Assembly: GCF_011751745.2 (NCBI RefSeq)
Contig: NZ_CP061170.1
Location: 186,001 to 250,000 of the forward strand
Source: Paramicrobacterium fandaimingii
GTDB lineage: Bacteria; Actinomycetota; Actinomycetes; Actinomycetales; Microbacteriaceae
Length of the DNA: 64,000 nt
Reading direction: 5' to 3'
A model generated the notes under the pieces. The model did no database searches, was not told the DNA's origin, and saw only the letters and a program-made list of their open reading frames with translations. The first letter of the stretch is position 1. Every line of letters starts with the position of its first letter. The translations under genes were made by a program, and so were the position numbers. Positions 51,654 through 60,244 of this stretch are shown in pieces.

Positions 51654-52955
51654 TCAGGCGCGCTTCACCGGAGCCGTGCGCGGGCCCGCGTCGTAGTGCG
51701 CGAGATCGCCGGCGTCCTGCGCCAAGCGGGCTGCTCGCCTGGCGATGTCGACGGCCTCGACCGGGTCTGCCGCTGCGTCGGCCAGTGCCAGCTGCCGCTC
51801 GGCTTCGGCCAGGCGTGTGCGGGCATCGGCACCGACGCGACCGCGATTCGCCGAGATGAACTCGCGCGCCGTGTCGAGGTGGCTGCCTGCCGAGAAGAGA
51901 GCCCCGCCCAGGGCCTCGCGCGCGTTGTCGATGCGCTGCTGAGCGCTGCGGGCGGACGCGAGCGCGTCATCGAGGCTCGCCTGCGCCGAGCGAACGGTGT
52001 CGATGGTGCGCAGCGGCGCCTGCGGTCCGGTCGCCGCTGCTACGGCATCGAGTACGGCGCGCAGCTCGGTGATACCGGCAGAAATGCGCTCGGCCGCCTC
52101 GGGCAAGTCGCTTGCATCGCGCAACTCGGCGGCATGACCCAGCGCACTCTCTGCCTCGGCGATCGCTGATCGCTGCTCCGCATCAGCAGCGGCGAGGCGC
52201 TCTTCGGTGCGCGTCAGTGCGTCGAGGGCGGCCGCTGCTTCCGTGCAGGCACTCTCCGCCTTCTCCAGCGACGGTACTGCGGGTTCGGCCGTTCGGGCTG
52301 CGGCATCCGCTCGTTCGATCTCGTCGGCCGCGACGGTAAGCTGCGCGCGCACCGTCGAGACGGCATCGCGCTGATCGGCAAATGCCCGCGCGGCGTACAG
52401 TTTCGTCAGGCGGGCGAGCCGTGCTTCGGCATCCGGAATTCGCTCGTCGATCTGCGCGCGCATCGTTCGCAGGGCGGCGAGGCGGTCGGGGGCGTTGCGC
52501 TCCTGTGAGCGCTTGTTGATGAACGCCGTCGTCTGTTGCTCGAGCTGCGTCTCGATCTCGGTGCACGCCTCAAGGATGCGCTCGGACCACGATCGCCGGT
52601 CGGCATCGGTGTCTGGGGTCACGTCGCTCAGCCGCTGCCGCAGCTCGAACGCGTCGCTCAGCCGCGCGCGAGCGCTTTCGAGTGCCGCCGTGAAGGCCGC
52701 CGTGGTCGCCGGGCCAAACTGCGCGAGCGCGAACGCGTGCTCTTCGGCACCACGTCTTACCGCCTCGTCCGCCTGCACGAGCGCCTGCCCCGCGCGCACT
52801 TCGAGCTGCTCGATCGATTCGGGTCGTGGGTCGGCGATGCGTCCCGATGCGATCGCTGTGCGTCGACGTGCCCTGACGGCCACCACGATGCCAACGACGA
52901 TCAGCGCCGTCGTGCCGAAAACGACGAGAGACGGCACCCACCAGAGCGAAGACAT
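51654..52955 (-). CDS. Coiled-coil membrane protein, like the C-terminal part of TPM-domain proteins
   Basis: A 433-residue protein: one membrane helix at residues 7-29 followed by RARRR, then about 390 residues of Ala/Glu/Arg-rich helix without Gly or Pro breaks for long stretches. The segment VRAGQALVQADEAVRRGAEEHAFALAQFGPATTAAFTAALESARARLSDAFELRQRL resembles the region after the helix in actinobacterial TPM-domain (YgcG-like) membrane proteins, but the TPM domain itself is absent. It is downstream of the HAD gene on the same strand, with 53 bp between. Function unknown; a membrane-tethered scaffold is a guess. Confidence 0.65.
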   Translation of the reverse strand: MSSLWWVPSLVVFGTTALIVVGIVVAVRARRRTAIASGRIADPRPESIEQLEVRAGQALVQADEAVRRGAEEHAFALAQFGPATTAAFTAALESARARLSDAFELRQRLSDVTPDTDADRRSWSERILEACTEIETQLEQQTTAFINKRSQERNAPDRLAALRTMRAQIDERIPDAEARLARLTKLYAARAFADQRDAVSTVRAQLTVAADEIERADAAARTAEPAVPSLEKAESACTEAAAALDALTRTEERLAAADAEQRSAIAEAESALGHAAELRDASDLPEAAERISAGITELRAVLDAVAAATGPQAPLRTIDTVRSAQASLDDALASARSAQQRIDNAREALGGALFSAGSHLDTAREFISANRGRVGADARTRLAEAERQLALADAAADPVEAVDIARRAARLAQDAGDLAHYDAGPRTAPVKRA

Positions 52956-53008
52956 ACTGACGAGTCTAAAAACGGATGCTGTGAGGGCACCCGTCTCGCA
53001 GGTGTCGC

Positions 53009-53689
53009 TCAGCCGAGCACGTGCGACCCGAGCACGTGCGATTCGAGTTCTGTGGCGGAGCCGACGTGTGCGATCGAGCCCTGAGCCTCGGCCTCGGTTC
53101 CGTAGCCCCAGTCGACGATGATCACGGGAAGCCCGTGCGCTGTGGCCCCCTCGACGTCGTGGATGCGGTCGCCGACGTAGAGCGTGCGCGACAGGTCGAC
53201 GCCGCGGTGGTGCAGTCGGCGCAGCGCCTCGGCGATGACGTCGGCCTTCGAACTGACGGTCTCGTCTGCGGAGGCTCCGCAGACGATGTCGAAGTACTGC
53301 TTCAGATCGAAGTGCTCGATCACCTGAGCTACCTGGTACTCGGGCTTGCTGCTCGCGACGGCGAGCGGAACGCCCGCCTCCTTAATGCGTGCGAGCAGCT
53401 CGGGCAGACCGTCATAGACGCGGGAACCCGTCCACGGACCCTCCGCTTCGGAGATTCCCCGATAGACATCGAGTGCCTCAATTGCCTCGTTTGGTGTGAA
53501 GCCGTATTGCTCGAACGACTCGAGCATGGGCGGTCCAACCCAGCTGAACAAGTCGTCCTTATTGGCAATGGGGCGGCCCAGCTGGGCGAGCGCTCTGCCG
53601 ATGCGGTCGACGATGCCGGGGGCCGAATCGGTGAGCGTGCCATCGAGGTCGAAGAGAATGCACGACCAGGGGCTGGAAGAAGTAGTCAT
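53009..53689 (-). CDS. HAD family hydrolase, phosphoglycolate-phosphatase-like
   Basis: A 226-residue protein from ATG 53689 with AGAGG upstream. HAD motifs: FDLDGTLTDS with nucleophile Asp14, motif II VASSK near 120, and motif III YVGDRIHDVEGA near 175. A helical cap between motifs I and II places it in the Gph/PgmB group, but the substrate cannot be assigned. The last ten residues are a tandem SHVLG-SHVLG that comes from a 15-bp duplication at the stop codon. It is 42 bp downstream of the hypothetical gene at 53732. Confidence 0.88.
   Translation of the reverse strand: MTTSSSPWSCILFDLDGTLTDSAPGIVDRIGRALAQLGRPIANKDDLFSWVGPPMLESFEQYGFTPNEAIEALDVYRGISEAEGPWTGSRVYDGLPELLARIKEAGVPLAVASSKPEYQVAQVIEHFDLKQYFDIVCGASADETVSSKADVIAEALRRLHHRGVDLSRTLYVGDRIHDVEGATAHGLPVIIVDWGYGTEAEAQGSIAHVGSATELESHVLGSHVLG
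53013..53041. repeat. 15-bp tandem duplication at the HAD gene 3' end
   Basis: CCGAGCACGTGCGA occurs at 53013-53026 and again at 53028-53041. It adds one SHVLG unit to the C-terminus of the encoded protein. Confidence 0.85.
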
Positions 53690-53731
53690 TGTGCCTCTAT
53701 CGTAGGCGAGGAAGGCCGACAATCCGCTCGA

Positions 53732-54316
53732 TCAGGCGGGAGGCAGGCGCAGCACGTCTGAGTCTCCGTGCAGCTCGTCGCCAGCGATGCGGATGCTACG
53801 CGCGAGATCATCGAGCGGCTGCTCCAGCGTGCCGAAGCGCTCGCGGTCGGGGCAGACCGCTGTGAGCGTGATCAGGTGCGTTCCGGTGTCCCACGTGTAT
53901 GTGGCGAACGGCGACGCCCCGGGGTTCGGCGGCACCGCCATCACGAGTTTCTCGCCAACGCCCAGCGCCGTGGGAAATTCTTTCGTGTCGTCGTATTCCA
54001 TGGGCATCGAGGCGCGCGCCATGCGCACCTGCGGCGTCAGCTTCTGTGTCGTGGCGATCGCAACGACGAGCTCGGGGTCTGCCTTCCACGTCCACGCGAG
54101 CACGCGCCCGTCTGCCTTGCGCATCGCGAAGGGAGCGGCCTGGCTGGCGAGCCACGCGCCGACTCCCGAACCGCGGCGCCCCGTGCCGTCCGGAGCACCG
54201 ACCGAGCGCGACATCAGCATGCGGATCGCTGCCTTGCGGTGGCGGCGCCCACGCCAGCCCAGTGATCCCGTGATGGGAATCCACAGTTCGGGATCAGCAG
54301 ACGAGATCAGGCGCAT
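53732..54316 (-). CDS. Hypothetical protein
   Basis: A 194-residue soluble protein starting 3 bp after the nucS stop. No signal peptide, membrane segment or known motif. The N-terminal third is basic (WRGRRHRKAAIRMLMSRSVG), and the middle has strands such as FAMRKADGRVLAWTWKADPELVVAIATT and LGVGEKLVMAVPPN. I do not recognise a family. Its position in the nucS operon suggests it is translated with the nuclease, but nothing links it to DNA repair. Confidence 0.65.
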   Translation of the reverse strand: MRLISSADPELWIPITGSLGWRGRRHRKAAIRMLMSRSVGAPDGTGRRGSGVGAWLASQAAPFAMRKADGRVLAWTWKADPELVVAIATTQKLTPQVRMARASMPMEYDDTKEFPTALGVGEKLVMAVPPNPGASPFATYTWDTGTHLITLTAVCPDRERFGTLEQPLDDLARSIRIAGDELHGDSDVLRLPPA

Positions 54317-54319
54317 GGT

Positions 54320-55015
54320 TTAGAACAACCGGCCGTCGGCGATGTCCATGCCCCGCATCGCGTCGTAGTCGAGAACAAGACACCGGATGCCGCGGTCTTC
54401 AGCGAGCGTTCGGGCCTGCGGCTTGATCTCCTGTGCCGCAAAGACGCCCGTGACGGGTGCGAGCAACGGGTCGCGGTTCATCAACTCGAGGTAGCGCGTG
54501 AGCTGCTCGACGCCGTCGATGTCGCCGCGGCGCTTCAGCTCGACAGCGACGGAGGCTCCGCCGGCATCCCTCGCCAGAATGTCGACGGGACCGATTGCCG
54601 TCATGTACTCCCGCCGCACAAGCGAATGGCCGTCGCCCAGCAGGTCGATCTGCTCGGCGAGAAGCTTCTGCAGGTGCGCCTCGACGCCGTCTTTCTGCAG
54701 GCCCGGATCGATGCCGAGCTCGTGCTGGCTGTCATGCAGCACCTCGAAGATCGACACGATGATCTGGTCGCTCGTCTTCTTATGCGTCACCTTCCAGAGC
54801 TCGACGATGCCCGCTTCGCGTTGCTCGTCGCTCGGGTCTTCGGTCTCGAAGACGCACGGCGGGCTCATCCAGTTGAGCGGCTTGTAGCTGCCGCCGTCTG
54901 AGTGCACGAGCAGGCTGCCGTCGCTCTTGAGCATGAGCAGGCGCGTCGCCTCGGGAAGGTGGGAGGTCAGCCGTCCCGCATAGTCAACCGAGCACTTCGC
55001 AATCACCAAACGCAC
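54320..55015 (-). CDS. nucS: Mismatch-specific endonuclease NucS (EndoMS)
   Basis: A 231-residue protein from GTG 55015. The start is fixed by similarity ([27 protein letters not shown]). The dimerisation domain has the conserved [11 protein letters not shown], and the RecB-like catalytic core shows Asp145 (GPVDILARD), Glu159 and Lys161 (VAVELKRR). NucS cuts mismatched DNA in actinobacteria that lack MutS/MutL. The C-terminus ends DIADGRLF, like the beta-clamp-binding tail of the family. TACACT lies 8 bp before the GTG, so the message is probably leaderless. Confidence 0.94.
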   Translation of the reverse strand: MRLVIAKCSVDYAGRLTSHLPEATRLLMLKSDGSLLVHSDGGSYKPLNWMSPPCVFETEDPSDEQREAGIVELWKVTHKKTSDQIIVSIFEVLHDSQHELGIDPGLQKDGVEAHLQKLLAEQIDLLGDGHSLVRREYMTAIGPVDILARDAGGASVAVELKRRGDIDGVEQLTRYLELMNRDPLLAPVTGVFAAQEIKPQARTLAEDRGIRCLVLDYDAMRGMDIADGRLF

Positions 55016-55082
55016 CCTGCGAGTGTACACAGCAATTGGGGACCAACTTTGACGATGAGGCAGATCGCTCCATAGCAAAAGG

Positions 55083-55116
55083 TGATCCCCGATTATGGGT
55101 GGTCCCCGATTATGGG
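55083..55116. repeat. 17-bp tandem repeat between nucS and an MFS gene
   Basis: TGATCCCCGATTATGGG (55083-55099) is followed at once by TGGTCCCCGATTATGGG (55100-55116), one mismatch. The inverted complement GGGGACCA also occurs at 55038-55045. The surrounding 199-bp gap upstream of nucS has no gene. Confidence 0.75.
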
Positions 55117-55214
55117 CGAGGGGCGGATGCTCTTGCGACAGCGCCGAAGCGCACAGCCGACCGCGACTCCAGCCAGCCGTTGCGCCCCGACGTCAGTCAG
55201 TGAGGGTGATGGCG

Positions 55215-56438
55215 TCAGTCGGCTGGGGTGATACGCACCGAACGCTCGCGCGCGGCCGGTGAGGCCACCCCGGCGAAGACGATGAGGCCGAGCACGACAA
55301 ACAGCGCATTGAGCAGGCCGATGTGATCGGCGAGAAGGCCGATGAGGGGTGGGCCGACAAGGAACGCGCAGTAGCCGATGATCGCGACGGCGCTCACGCG
55401 TGCCGCGGCATCCTTCGGCGAATCGGCTGCCGCAGACATGCCGACGGGAAAGCCGAGCGAGGCGCCGAGGCCCCAGAGGATGGCACCGATCACGAGCAGC
55501 GGAAGGCTTGGCGCAACGATGAAGAGTGTGAGTCCGAGAACCGCCGAGACCGAGCATCCGATGAGAACCTTGACGCGCCCGAAGCGATCGAGAATCGGCC
55601 CACCGATGATGCGGCCGGCTGTCATCGCGGTGAGGAAGACAGCGAGAATTCCGGCGCCGGCAGATTCGAGCATCCCGTGCCCGTCGACGACGGCAAGCGC
55701 GACCCAGTCGTTTGCGCTGCCCTCGGCAAAGGCCATGCCCAGAATGATGACGCCGATCGCGAGAAGCCGCAGGTCTGCCCACACGGCGAGGCTCGCGCGT
55801 ACCTTCTGCCGCAGCGTCGTGTTCTTGCGCGCGAACTCCTGGGTGTCCGTTGTCACGCGTGACGGCACGAAGCGCACGGCGACGAAAGTGGTGCCCGCAA
55901 TGAGGATCGCCAGGACCAGCGTGTGGGCGATCATCGAGATGTTCAGCAGCTCCGTGAGGGCAGCGATGCCCGCGCCGATCACGGTGCCGCCGCTGAAGCA
56001 GGCGTGCATGAGCGGCATCACCGTGCGCTTCAGGTGCTTTTCAACGTCGGCAGCCTCGACGTTCATGACGACATCGCAGCTGCCGTTGCCGAAGCCGAAG
56101 AGACCAAGGCCGACGCCGACAAGGGCAGGCGTGTAGAACACCGAAGCGCCGAGGCCGATGACGATGAGCCCGATGGCGACGAGCAGAAGCGAGATGAGCA
56201 TGCTTCGGCGGGGGCCGAGACGCGCGAACATCATCGGAGCGACGATGAGGCCGACGACCGAACACGCTGACATGCAGAGAACGAGAAGGCCGATCGAGCC
56301 CGTCGTGATGTCGAGGTTCGCCTTGATCGTCGGCACGCGAGCGGCCCACGTCGCCATGCTGAGCCCAGACATCGTGAAGATGACGAAGATGGCGTTGCGC
56401 CACGCCACCAGTTCGGTGCGCGAGGTTGTCACAGTCAC
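55215..56438 (-). CDS. MFS transporter
   Basis: A 407-residue protein with 12 membrane segments, FucP/YbjJ-like in its first helix (FTMSGLSMATWAARVPTIKANL) and with the loop motif RLGPRRSM and its C-half repeat DRFGRVKVLIGCS. It is divergent from a LacI gene with a perfect 16-bp palindrome in the gap, so it probably imports a sugar or sugar derivative sensed by that repressor. Confidence 0.87.
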   Translation of the reverse strand: MTVTTSRTELVAWRNAIFVIFTMSGLSMATWAARVPTIKANLDITTGSIGLLVLCMSACSVVGLIVAPMMFARLGPRRSMLISLLLVAIGLIVIGLGASVFYTPALVGVGLGLFGFGNGSCDVVMNVEAADVEKHLKRTVMPLMHACFSGGTVIGAGIAALTELLNISMIAHTLVLAILIAGTTFVAVRFVPSRVTTDTQEFARKNTTLRQKVRASLAVWADLRLLAIGVIILGMAFAEGSANDWVALAVVDGHGMLESAGAGILAVFLTAMTAGRIIGGPILDRFGRVKVLIGCSVSAVLGLTLFIVAPSLPLLVIGAILWGLGASLGFPVGMSAAADSPKDAAARVSAVAIIGYCAFLVGPPLIGLLADHIGLLNALFVVLGLIVFAGVASPAARERSVRITPAD

Positions 56439-56478
56439 GATGGTCTCTCGAAACGTCGAAGGAAAGTCTGGGGAGCCT

Positions 56479-56494
56479 CTCGAATCGATTCGAG
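56479..56494. promoter_or_regulatory. Perfect 16-bp palindrome, putative LacI-type operator
   Basis: CTCGAATCGATTCGAG lies 41 bp upstream of the MFS start and 76 bp upstream of the LacI start. Length, symmetry and the central CG fit LacI-family operators. Confidence 0.65.
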
Positions 56495-56569
56495 TGCGGC
56501 ACCCGCCTAAGCTAGCCGAGACACGAGTCGGTGGTCAAGCCGCCGATGGGCAGCGGAAAGGAGCGGGAG

Positions 56570-57637
56570 ATGGCGGCAGCCTCACGCGGGGGATCGAACC
56601 CGACGCTTGCCGACGTCGCCGCTCGCGCTGGCGTGTCGCCCTCGACAGCATCCATCGCGTTCAGCGGTCAGGGCCCCGTGTCTGAGTCGACGAAGCAGAA
56701 GGTGCTTGCCGCGGCATCCGAACTTGGCTACGTCGGCCCCGATCCCCGCGCGGCCGGCCTGAGGCGCGGGCGAAGCGGAATCGTCGGAGCTGTGCTCGCC
56801 GCGCGCATCGGAGTGTCGTTTCGCGACCCCGTGCTGATTCAGACACTTGACGGGCTCGCAGACGAGCTCAGCTCGCTTGGCGCCGGGCTTCTGCTCATGA
56901 GCGAATCGGCGGACGGCACGAGCCAGGTCACCGTCGCCAACGCACCGGTGGATGCCGTTGTGCTGCTCGGCTGCAACTTCGACCCAGGTCTGTCGCTCGA
57001 TGTGCTGACGCGCCGCGGCATCCCCATGGTGGCAATTGAGGCGGAGCCAACCGGCACGAGCCCCGTGATCAGCGTGGACAACCGCGGCGGAACGCGCGTG
57101 CTTGCCGAGCATCTGCGCGACCTCGGGCACGAGCGCGTGAGTCTCATCACGTTGGGCCTTGAACGACCGACCGAACCTCGGGAGCTGACGCCGGAGTGCG
57201 AGCGCGAAAGTGTGCTTCCGGCACGGGAGCGAATGCAGGGAGCGCGCGACGTGTTCCCCAGCATCGGCGGCTGGGTCGCCGGTGCGAGCCGCGTCGAGGC
57301 GGGCAGGGTCGCCGCTCGCGCGTTGCTCGACGTCGACCCAGCCACGCGCCCGACCGCGATCATCGCGCAGAGTGATCTGATTGCGGCCGGTGCGATTGCG
57401 GCTGCCCGCGAACTCGGACTTGAGGTGCCGCGCGATCTCAGTGTCGTCGGATTCGACGGCATCCGAGTCGACAACCTGGGACTGCAGCTGACGACAGTGC
57501 GACAACCGACGCACGAGAAAGGTGCCGCCGCTGGCCGCGCCGTGCTCGCGCTGCTCGAGGGTCGCGAGGCGCAGTCAACGGCGTTCTCTGTCGAGTACGT
57601 CGCGGGTGAGACCACCGCCCCTCCGCCACACCCCTGA
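56570..57637 (+). CDS. LacI family regulator
   Basis: A 355-residue repressor from ATG 56570 with AAAGGAG upstream. Helix-turn-helix: PTLADVAARAGVSPSTASIAFSGQGPVSESTKQKVLAAASELGY; the core is a periplasmic-binding-like domain with VGFDGIRVDNLGLQLTTVRQP. The linker hinge LRRGRSGIVG is conserved. An insert at about residues 215-250, rich in Glu and Arg, lengthens the sensor. It probably controls the divergent MFS transporter; the ligand is unknown. The M20 gene 70 bp downstream could be cotranscribed. Confidence 0.9.
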   Translation: MAAASRGGSNPTLADVAARAGVSPSTASIAFSGQGPVSESTKQKVLAAASELGYVGPDPRAAGLRRGRSGIVGAVLAARIGVSFRDPVLIQTLDGLADELSSLGAGLLLMSESADGTSQVTVANAPVDAVVLLGCNFDPGLSLDVLTRRGIPMVAIEAEPTGTSPVISVDNRGGTRVLAEHLRDLGHERVSLITLGLERPTEPRELTPECERESVLPARERMQGARDVFPSIGGWVAGASRVEAGRVAARALLDVDPATRPTAIIAQSDLIAAGAIAAARELGLEVPRDLSVVGFDGIRVDNLGLQLTTVRQPTHEKGAAAGRAVLALLEGREAQSTAFSVEYVAGETTAPPPHP

Positions 57638-57706
57638 GCACTTTCGCAGATGCCAACGGCATCCTCCCGGGATACGCTTGAGGTACACGATTTGAAAGGC
57701 CACGAC

Positions 57707-58990
57707 GTGACGAAGGTGAGCTCAGACACGCTGCAGGCGGCCGCTGTGGTCGCCGAGCGGCTGCTGCCGGTCTACCGAGACCTGCACCAGCATCCTGAGC
57801 TGTCGTTTCAGGAGACCCGCACCGCTGGCATCGTCGCGGAGCGCCTCGCCGAGCTGGGGTTCGATGTGCACGAGGGGATCGGCCGCACCGGAGTCGTCGG
57901 AGTTCTGCGGTCGGGGGACGGCCCCGTCGTCATGCTTCGCGCCGATATGGACGGTCTGCCCGTTCTCGAGCAGACCGATCTGCCCTACGCGTCGACGGCG
58001 CGTGGAATCGACCCCGACGGCAACGACGTGCCCGTCATGCACGCGTGCGGACACGATGTGCATGTGACCGCGCTGCTCGGGGCCGCCGAGCTTCTCACAA
58101 CGAGCCACGCTGCCTGGACCGGAACTCTCGTCGCCTGCTTTCAGCCCGCCGAAGAGAATGGCGGCGGCGCAGAGGTGATGGTCGACGACGGCCTTTTCGA
58201 CATCATTCCCGTTCCCGACATCGTTCTCGGCCAGCACGTAATGCCATACCCGGCGGGCGTCATCGGCGCAGCATCCGGGCCTGCCTTCGCCGCGACAGAC
58301 GAGCTCGAGGTGCGACTGTTCGGCAAGGGCGGCCACGGCTCGCAGCCCGAGTCGACGATCGACCCTGTTGTGATGGCAGCGGCAACGGTGATGCGGCTGC
58401 AGACGATCGTGTCACGCGAAATCGCCGGAGGCGACACCGCCGTGCTCACCGTCGGCACGATGCAGGCGGGCACGAAGAGCAACGTGATTGCAGACGAGGC
58501 GCATCTCGGCCTCAACATTCGCAGTTACGACCCGGGCGTGCGCGACCGCCTCATCGAGGCAGCACACCGCATCGTGAACGCCGAAGCCTCGGCATCCGGT
58601 GCCACTCGCGCCCCCGAGATCACCGGGCGTGATTCGTTCCCCGTGCTCATGAACGACCCCGCCTCAACAGCGCGCACTCTCGCAGCGATGCGCGAGTCGC
58701 TCGCCGGCGTGGACGTGCGCGAGGTGCAGCCGGTCATGGGAAGCGAAGACATCGGCAACCTCGCCGCGCCGGTCGGAGCGCCGATCGTCTACTGGCTGCT
58801 TGGCGGCGCCGACCCCGCGCTGTTCCCGCCCGATGAGCACCTCACCTCGCTTCCGGCGAACGTGCCGTCGAACCACTCACCGTTTTTCGCACCGGTGCTC
58901 GATCCGACGCTTCGCGTTGGCATCGCGGCACTCACCACCGCCGCGCGCGAATGGCTCGGCGCGGCTGATGCACACAAGGGGGAACGATGA
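57707..58990 (+). CDS. M20 family amidohydrolase/metallopeptidase
   Basis: A 427-residue protein from GTG 57707, chosen for the GAAAGG site 7 bp ahead; an upstream in-frame ATG (57650) lacks one. M20D features: RDLHQHPELSFQE, Zn ligands in HACGHDVH and AEENGGGA, GQHVMPYPAG, and the dimerisation domain GKGGHGSQPESTIDPV. Relatives hydrolyse N-acyl amino acids, hippurate or auxin conjugates. It overlaps the GNAT gene by 4 bp. Release of an amino acid from an acyl conjugate is the likely reaction. Confidence 0.88.
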   Translation: MTKVSSDTLQAAAVVAERLLPVYRDLHQHPELSFQETRTAGIVAERLAELGFDVHEGIGRTGVVGVLRSGDGPVVMLRADMDGLPVLEQTDLPYASTARGIDPDGNDVPVMHACGHDVHVTALLGAAELLTTSHAAWTGTLVACFQPAEENGGGAEVMVDDGLFDIIPVPDIVLGQHVMPYPAGVIGAASGPAFAATDELEVRLFGKGGHGSQPESTIDPVVMAAATVMRLQTIVSREIAGGDTAVLTVGTMQAGTKSNVIADEAHLGLNIRSYDPGVRDRLIEAAHRIVNAEASASGATRAPEITGRDSFPVLMNDPASTARTLAAMRESLAGVDVREVQPVMGSEDIGNLAAPVGAPIVYWLLGGADPALFPPDEHLTSLPANVPSNHSPFFAPVLDPTLRVGIAALTTAAREWLGAADAHKGER

Positions 58991-59520
58991 TCAAGGTGCT
59001 GTACTCCGACGATGGCGTCGTCATGCTGCGACCGTTGACCATGCAGGATGCCGAGGAGCACCACGCAGGGCAAGATGACGAGTACGTCACCTGGCTCGAC
59101 GATGCCGAAAGCTCAGAAGAGAGCGTGCGCCGTCACATCGCCGACGTGGAGAAGGCGTGGGAGGCCGGCGGGCCGTTCTATTCGTTTGCGATCGTTGTCG
59201 ATGGCGCGCTCGCCGGAACGATCACCGCAGAGGTGGGGCGCGAGGGTCTCGAGAGCAACCAGGCAGACATCGTCTACGGTCTGTACCCGGCCACACGCGG
59301 GCGCGGGATCGCCACGCGGGCCGTCATGCTCGTCGTGTCGTTCCTCGACCAGATTCCCGGCATCTCTGAGGCGATCACGCGCGTGAACCCCGAGAACCCC
59401 AAGTCGCGCTCGGTGGCCGAGCGGGCAGGCTTCGAGCCGATGACCACAGCCGAGGCCGAGGCGGACGAGAACGACTGGCTGAGCACCCGCGTCTCGCTCG
59501 TGCCAGCCGAGCAGCGATAG
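58987..59520 (+). CDS. GNAT family N-acetyltransferase
   Basis: A 177-residue protein starting in an ATGA overlap with the M20 gene. It has the RimJ/RimL-type GNAT fold: VMLRPLTMQDAEEHHAGQDDEY at the start, acetyl-CoA loop YPATRGRGIATRAVMLVV near 100, and AITRVNPENPKSRSVAERAGFEP. It may acetylate a product of the M20 enzyme, but the pairing is the only evidence. A strong hairpin follows 30 bp after the stop. Confidence 0.85.
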   Translation: MIKVLYSDDGVVMLRPLTMQDAEEHHAGQDDEYVTWLDDAESSEESVRRHIADVEKAWEAGGPFYSFAIVVDGALAGTITAEVGREGLESNQADIVYGLYPATRGRGIATRAVMLVVSFLDQIPGISEAITRVNPENPKSRSVAERAGFEPMTTAEAEADENDWLSTRVSLVPAEQR

Positions 59521-59550
59521 GCAGGTCTGCAGCGACCCCGAGTAGTACGC

Positions 59551-59592
59551 TGCGGACATTGTGCATGCGCATTACCAGGCACAATGTCCGCA
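59551..59592. terminator. 14-bp perfect stem between convergent genes
   Basis: TGCGGACATTGTGC (59551-59564) pairs with GCACAATGTCCGCA (59579-59592) across a 14-nt loop. It sits between the GNAT stop and the convergent response-regulator stop and probably ends both transcripts. Confidence 0.7.
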
Positions 59593-59596
59593 ACCG

Positions 59597-60244
59597 TCAC
59601 GGTTTGCTTCCTCCGCGCTCGATGATGCCGAGGTCGAGCGCCCGCAGCACCGCTTGAGTGCGGTCAGAGACGCCGAGCTTCTCGAACGCGTGCAGCAGGT
59701 GCGTCTTCACCGTCGCCTCGCCGATGTAGAGCTCGCGGCCGATCTGCGGGTTGCTCTTGCCCGCGGCGACGAGCCGCAGCACATCTGTCTCGCGCGGGCT
59801 CAGCGAGATTGCCGCCGGCTCGCCTGGCTGCCGCATCCGCTTCACCAGCGTCGCCGCAATCGACGGCGCAAGCACGGTGTCGCCCTCGACGACGGCCCGC
59901 ACGCCCGCGATGATCTCGTCTGATGGGGCGGCTTTGAGCAGATACCCGGATGCTCCGGCCTCGATGGCGCCGAGAATATGGTCATCGCTCTCGTACGTCG
60001 TGAGAACCAGCACTCGGGTCTCGGGGAGCTCGGCCGTGATGGCGAGCGTGGCTTCTGTTCCATCGAGACCGGGCATGCGCAGATCCATGAGCACAAGGTC
60101 GGGCCGAAGCCCCAGAGCGCGGTCGACGGCCTCGGTACCCGTCGCTGCTTCCCCTACCACCTCGATGCCCTCGGCATCAGTGAGAAGCCCCACGATGCCG
60201 GAGCGTACGATCGGGTGGTCGTCTGCGACGAGAACGCGAATCAC
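59597..60244 (-). CDS. NarL/LuxR family response regulator
   Basis: A 215-residue regulator. The receiver domain has Asp8/Asp9, phospho-acceptor Asp54 (LVLMDLRMPG), Thr and the LLKAAPSDE Lys switch; the C-terminus is a LuxR helix-turn-helix (LSPRETDVLRLVAAGKSNPQIGRELYIGEATVKTHLLHAFEKLGVSDRTQAVLRAL). It overlaps the histidine kinase gene by 4 bp. The adjacent ABC-2 transporter is the probable target, as in drug-sensing systems of this type. Confidence 0.93.
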   Translation of the reverse strand: MIRVLVADDHPIVRSGIVGLLTDAEGIEVVGEAATGTEAVDRALGLRPDLVLMDLRMPGLDGTEATLAITAELPETRVLVLTTYESDDHILGAIEAGASGYLLKAAPSDEIIAGVRAVVEGDTVLAPSIAATLVKRMRQPGEPAAISLSPRETDVLRLVAAGKSNPQIGRELYIGEATVKTHLLHAFEKLGVSDRTQAVLRALDLGIIERGGSKP

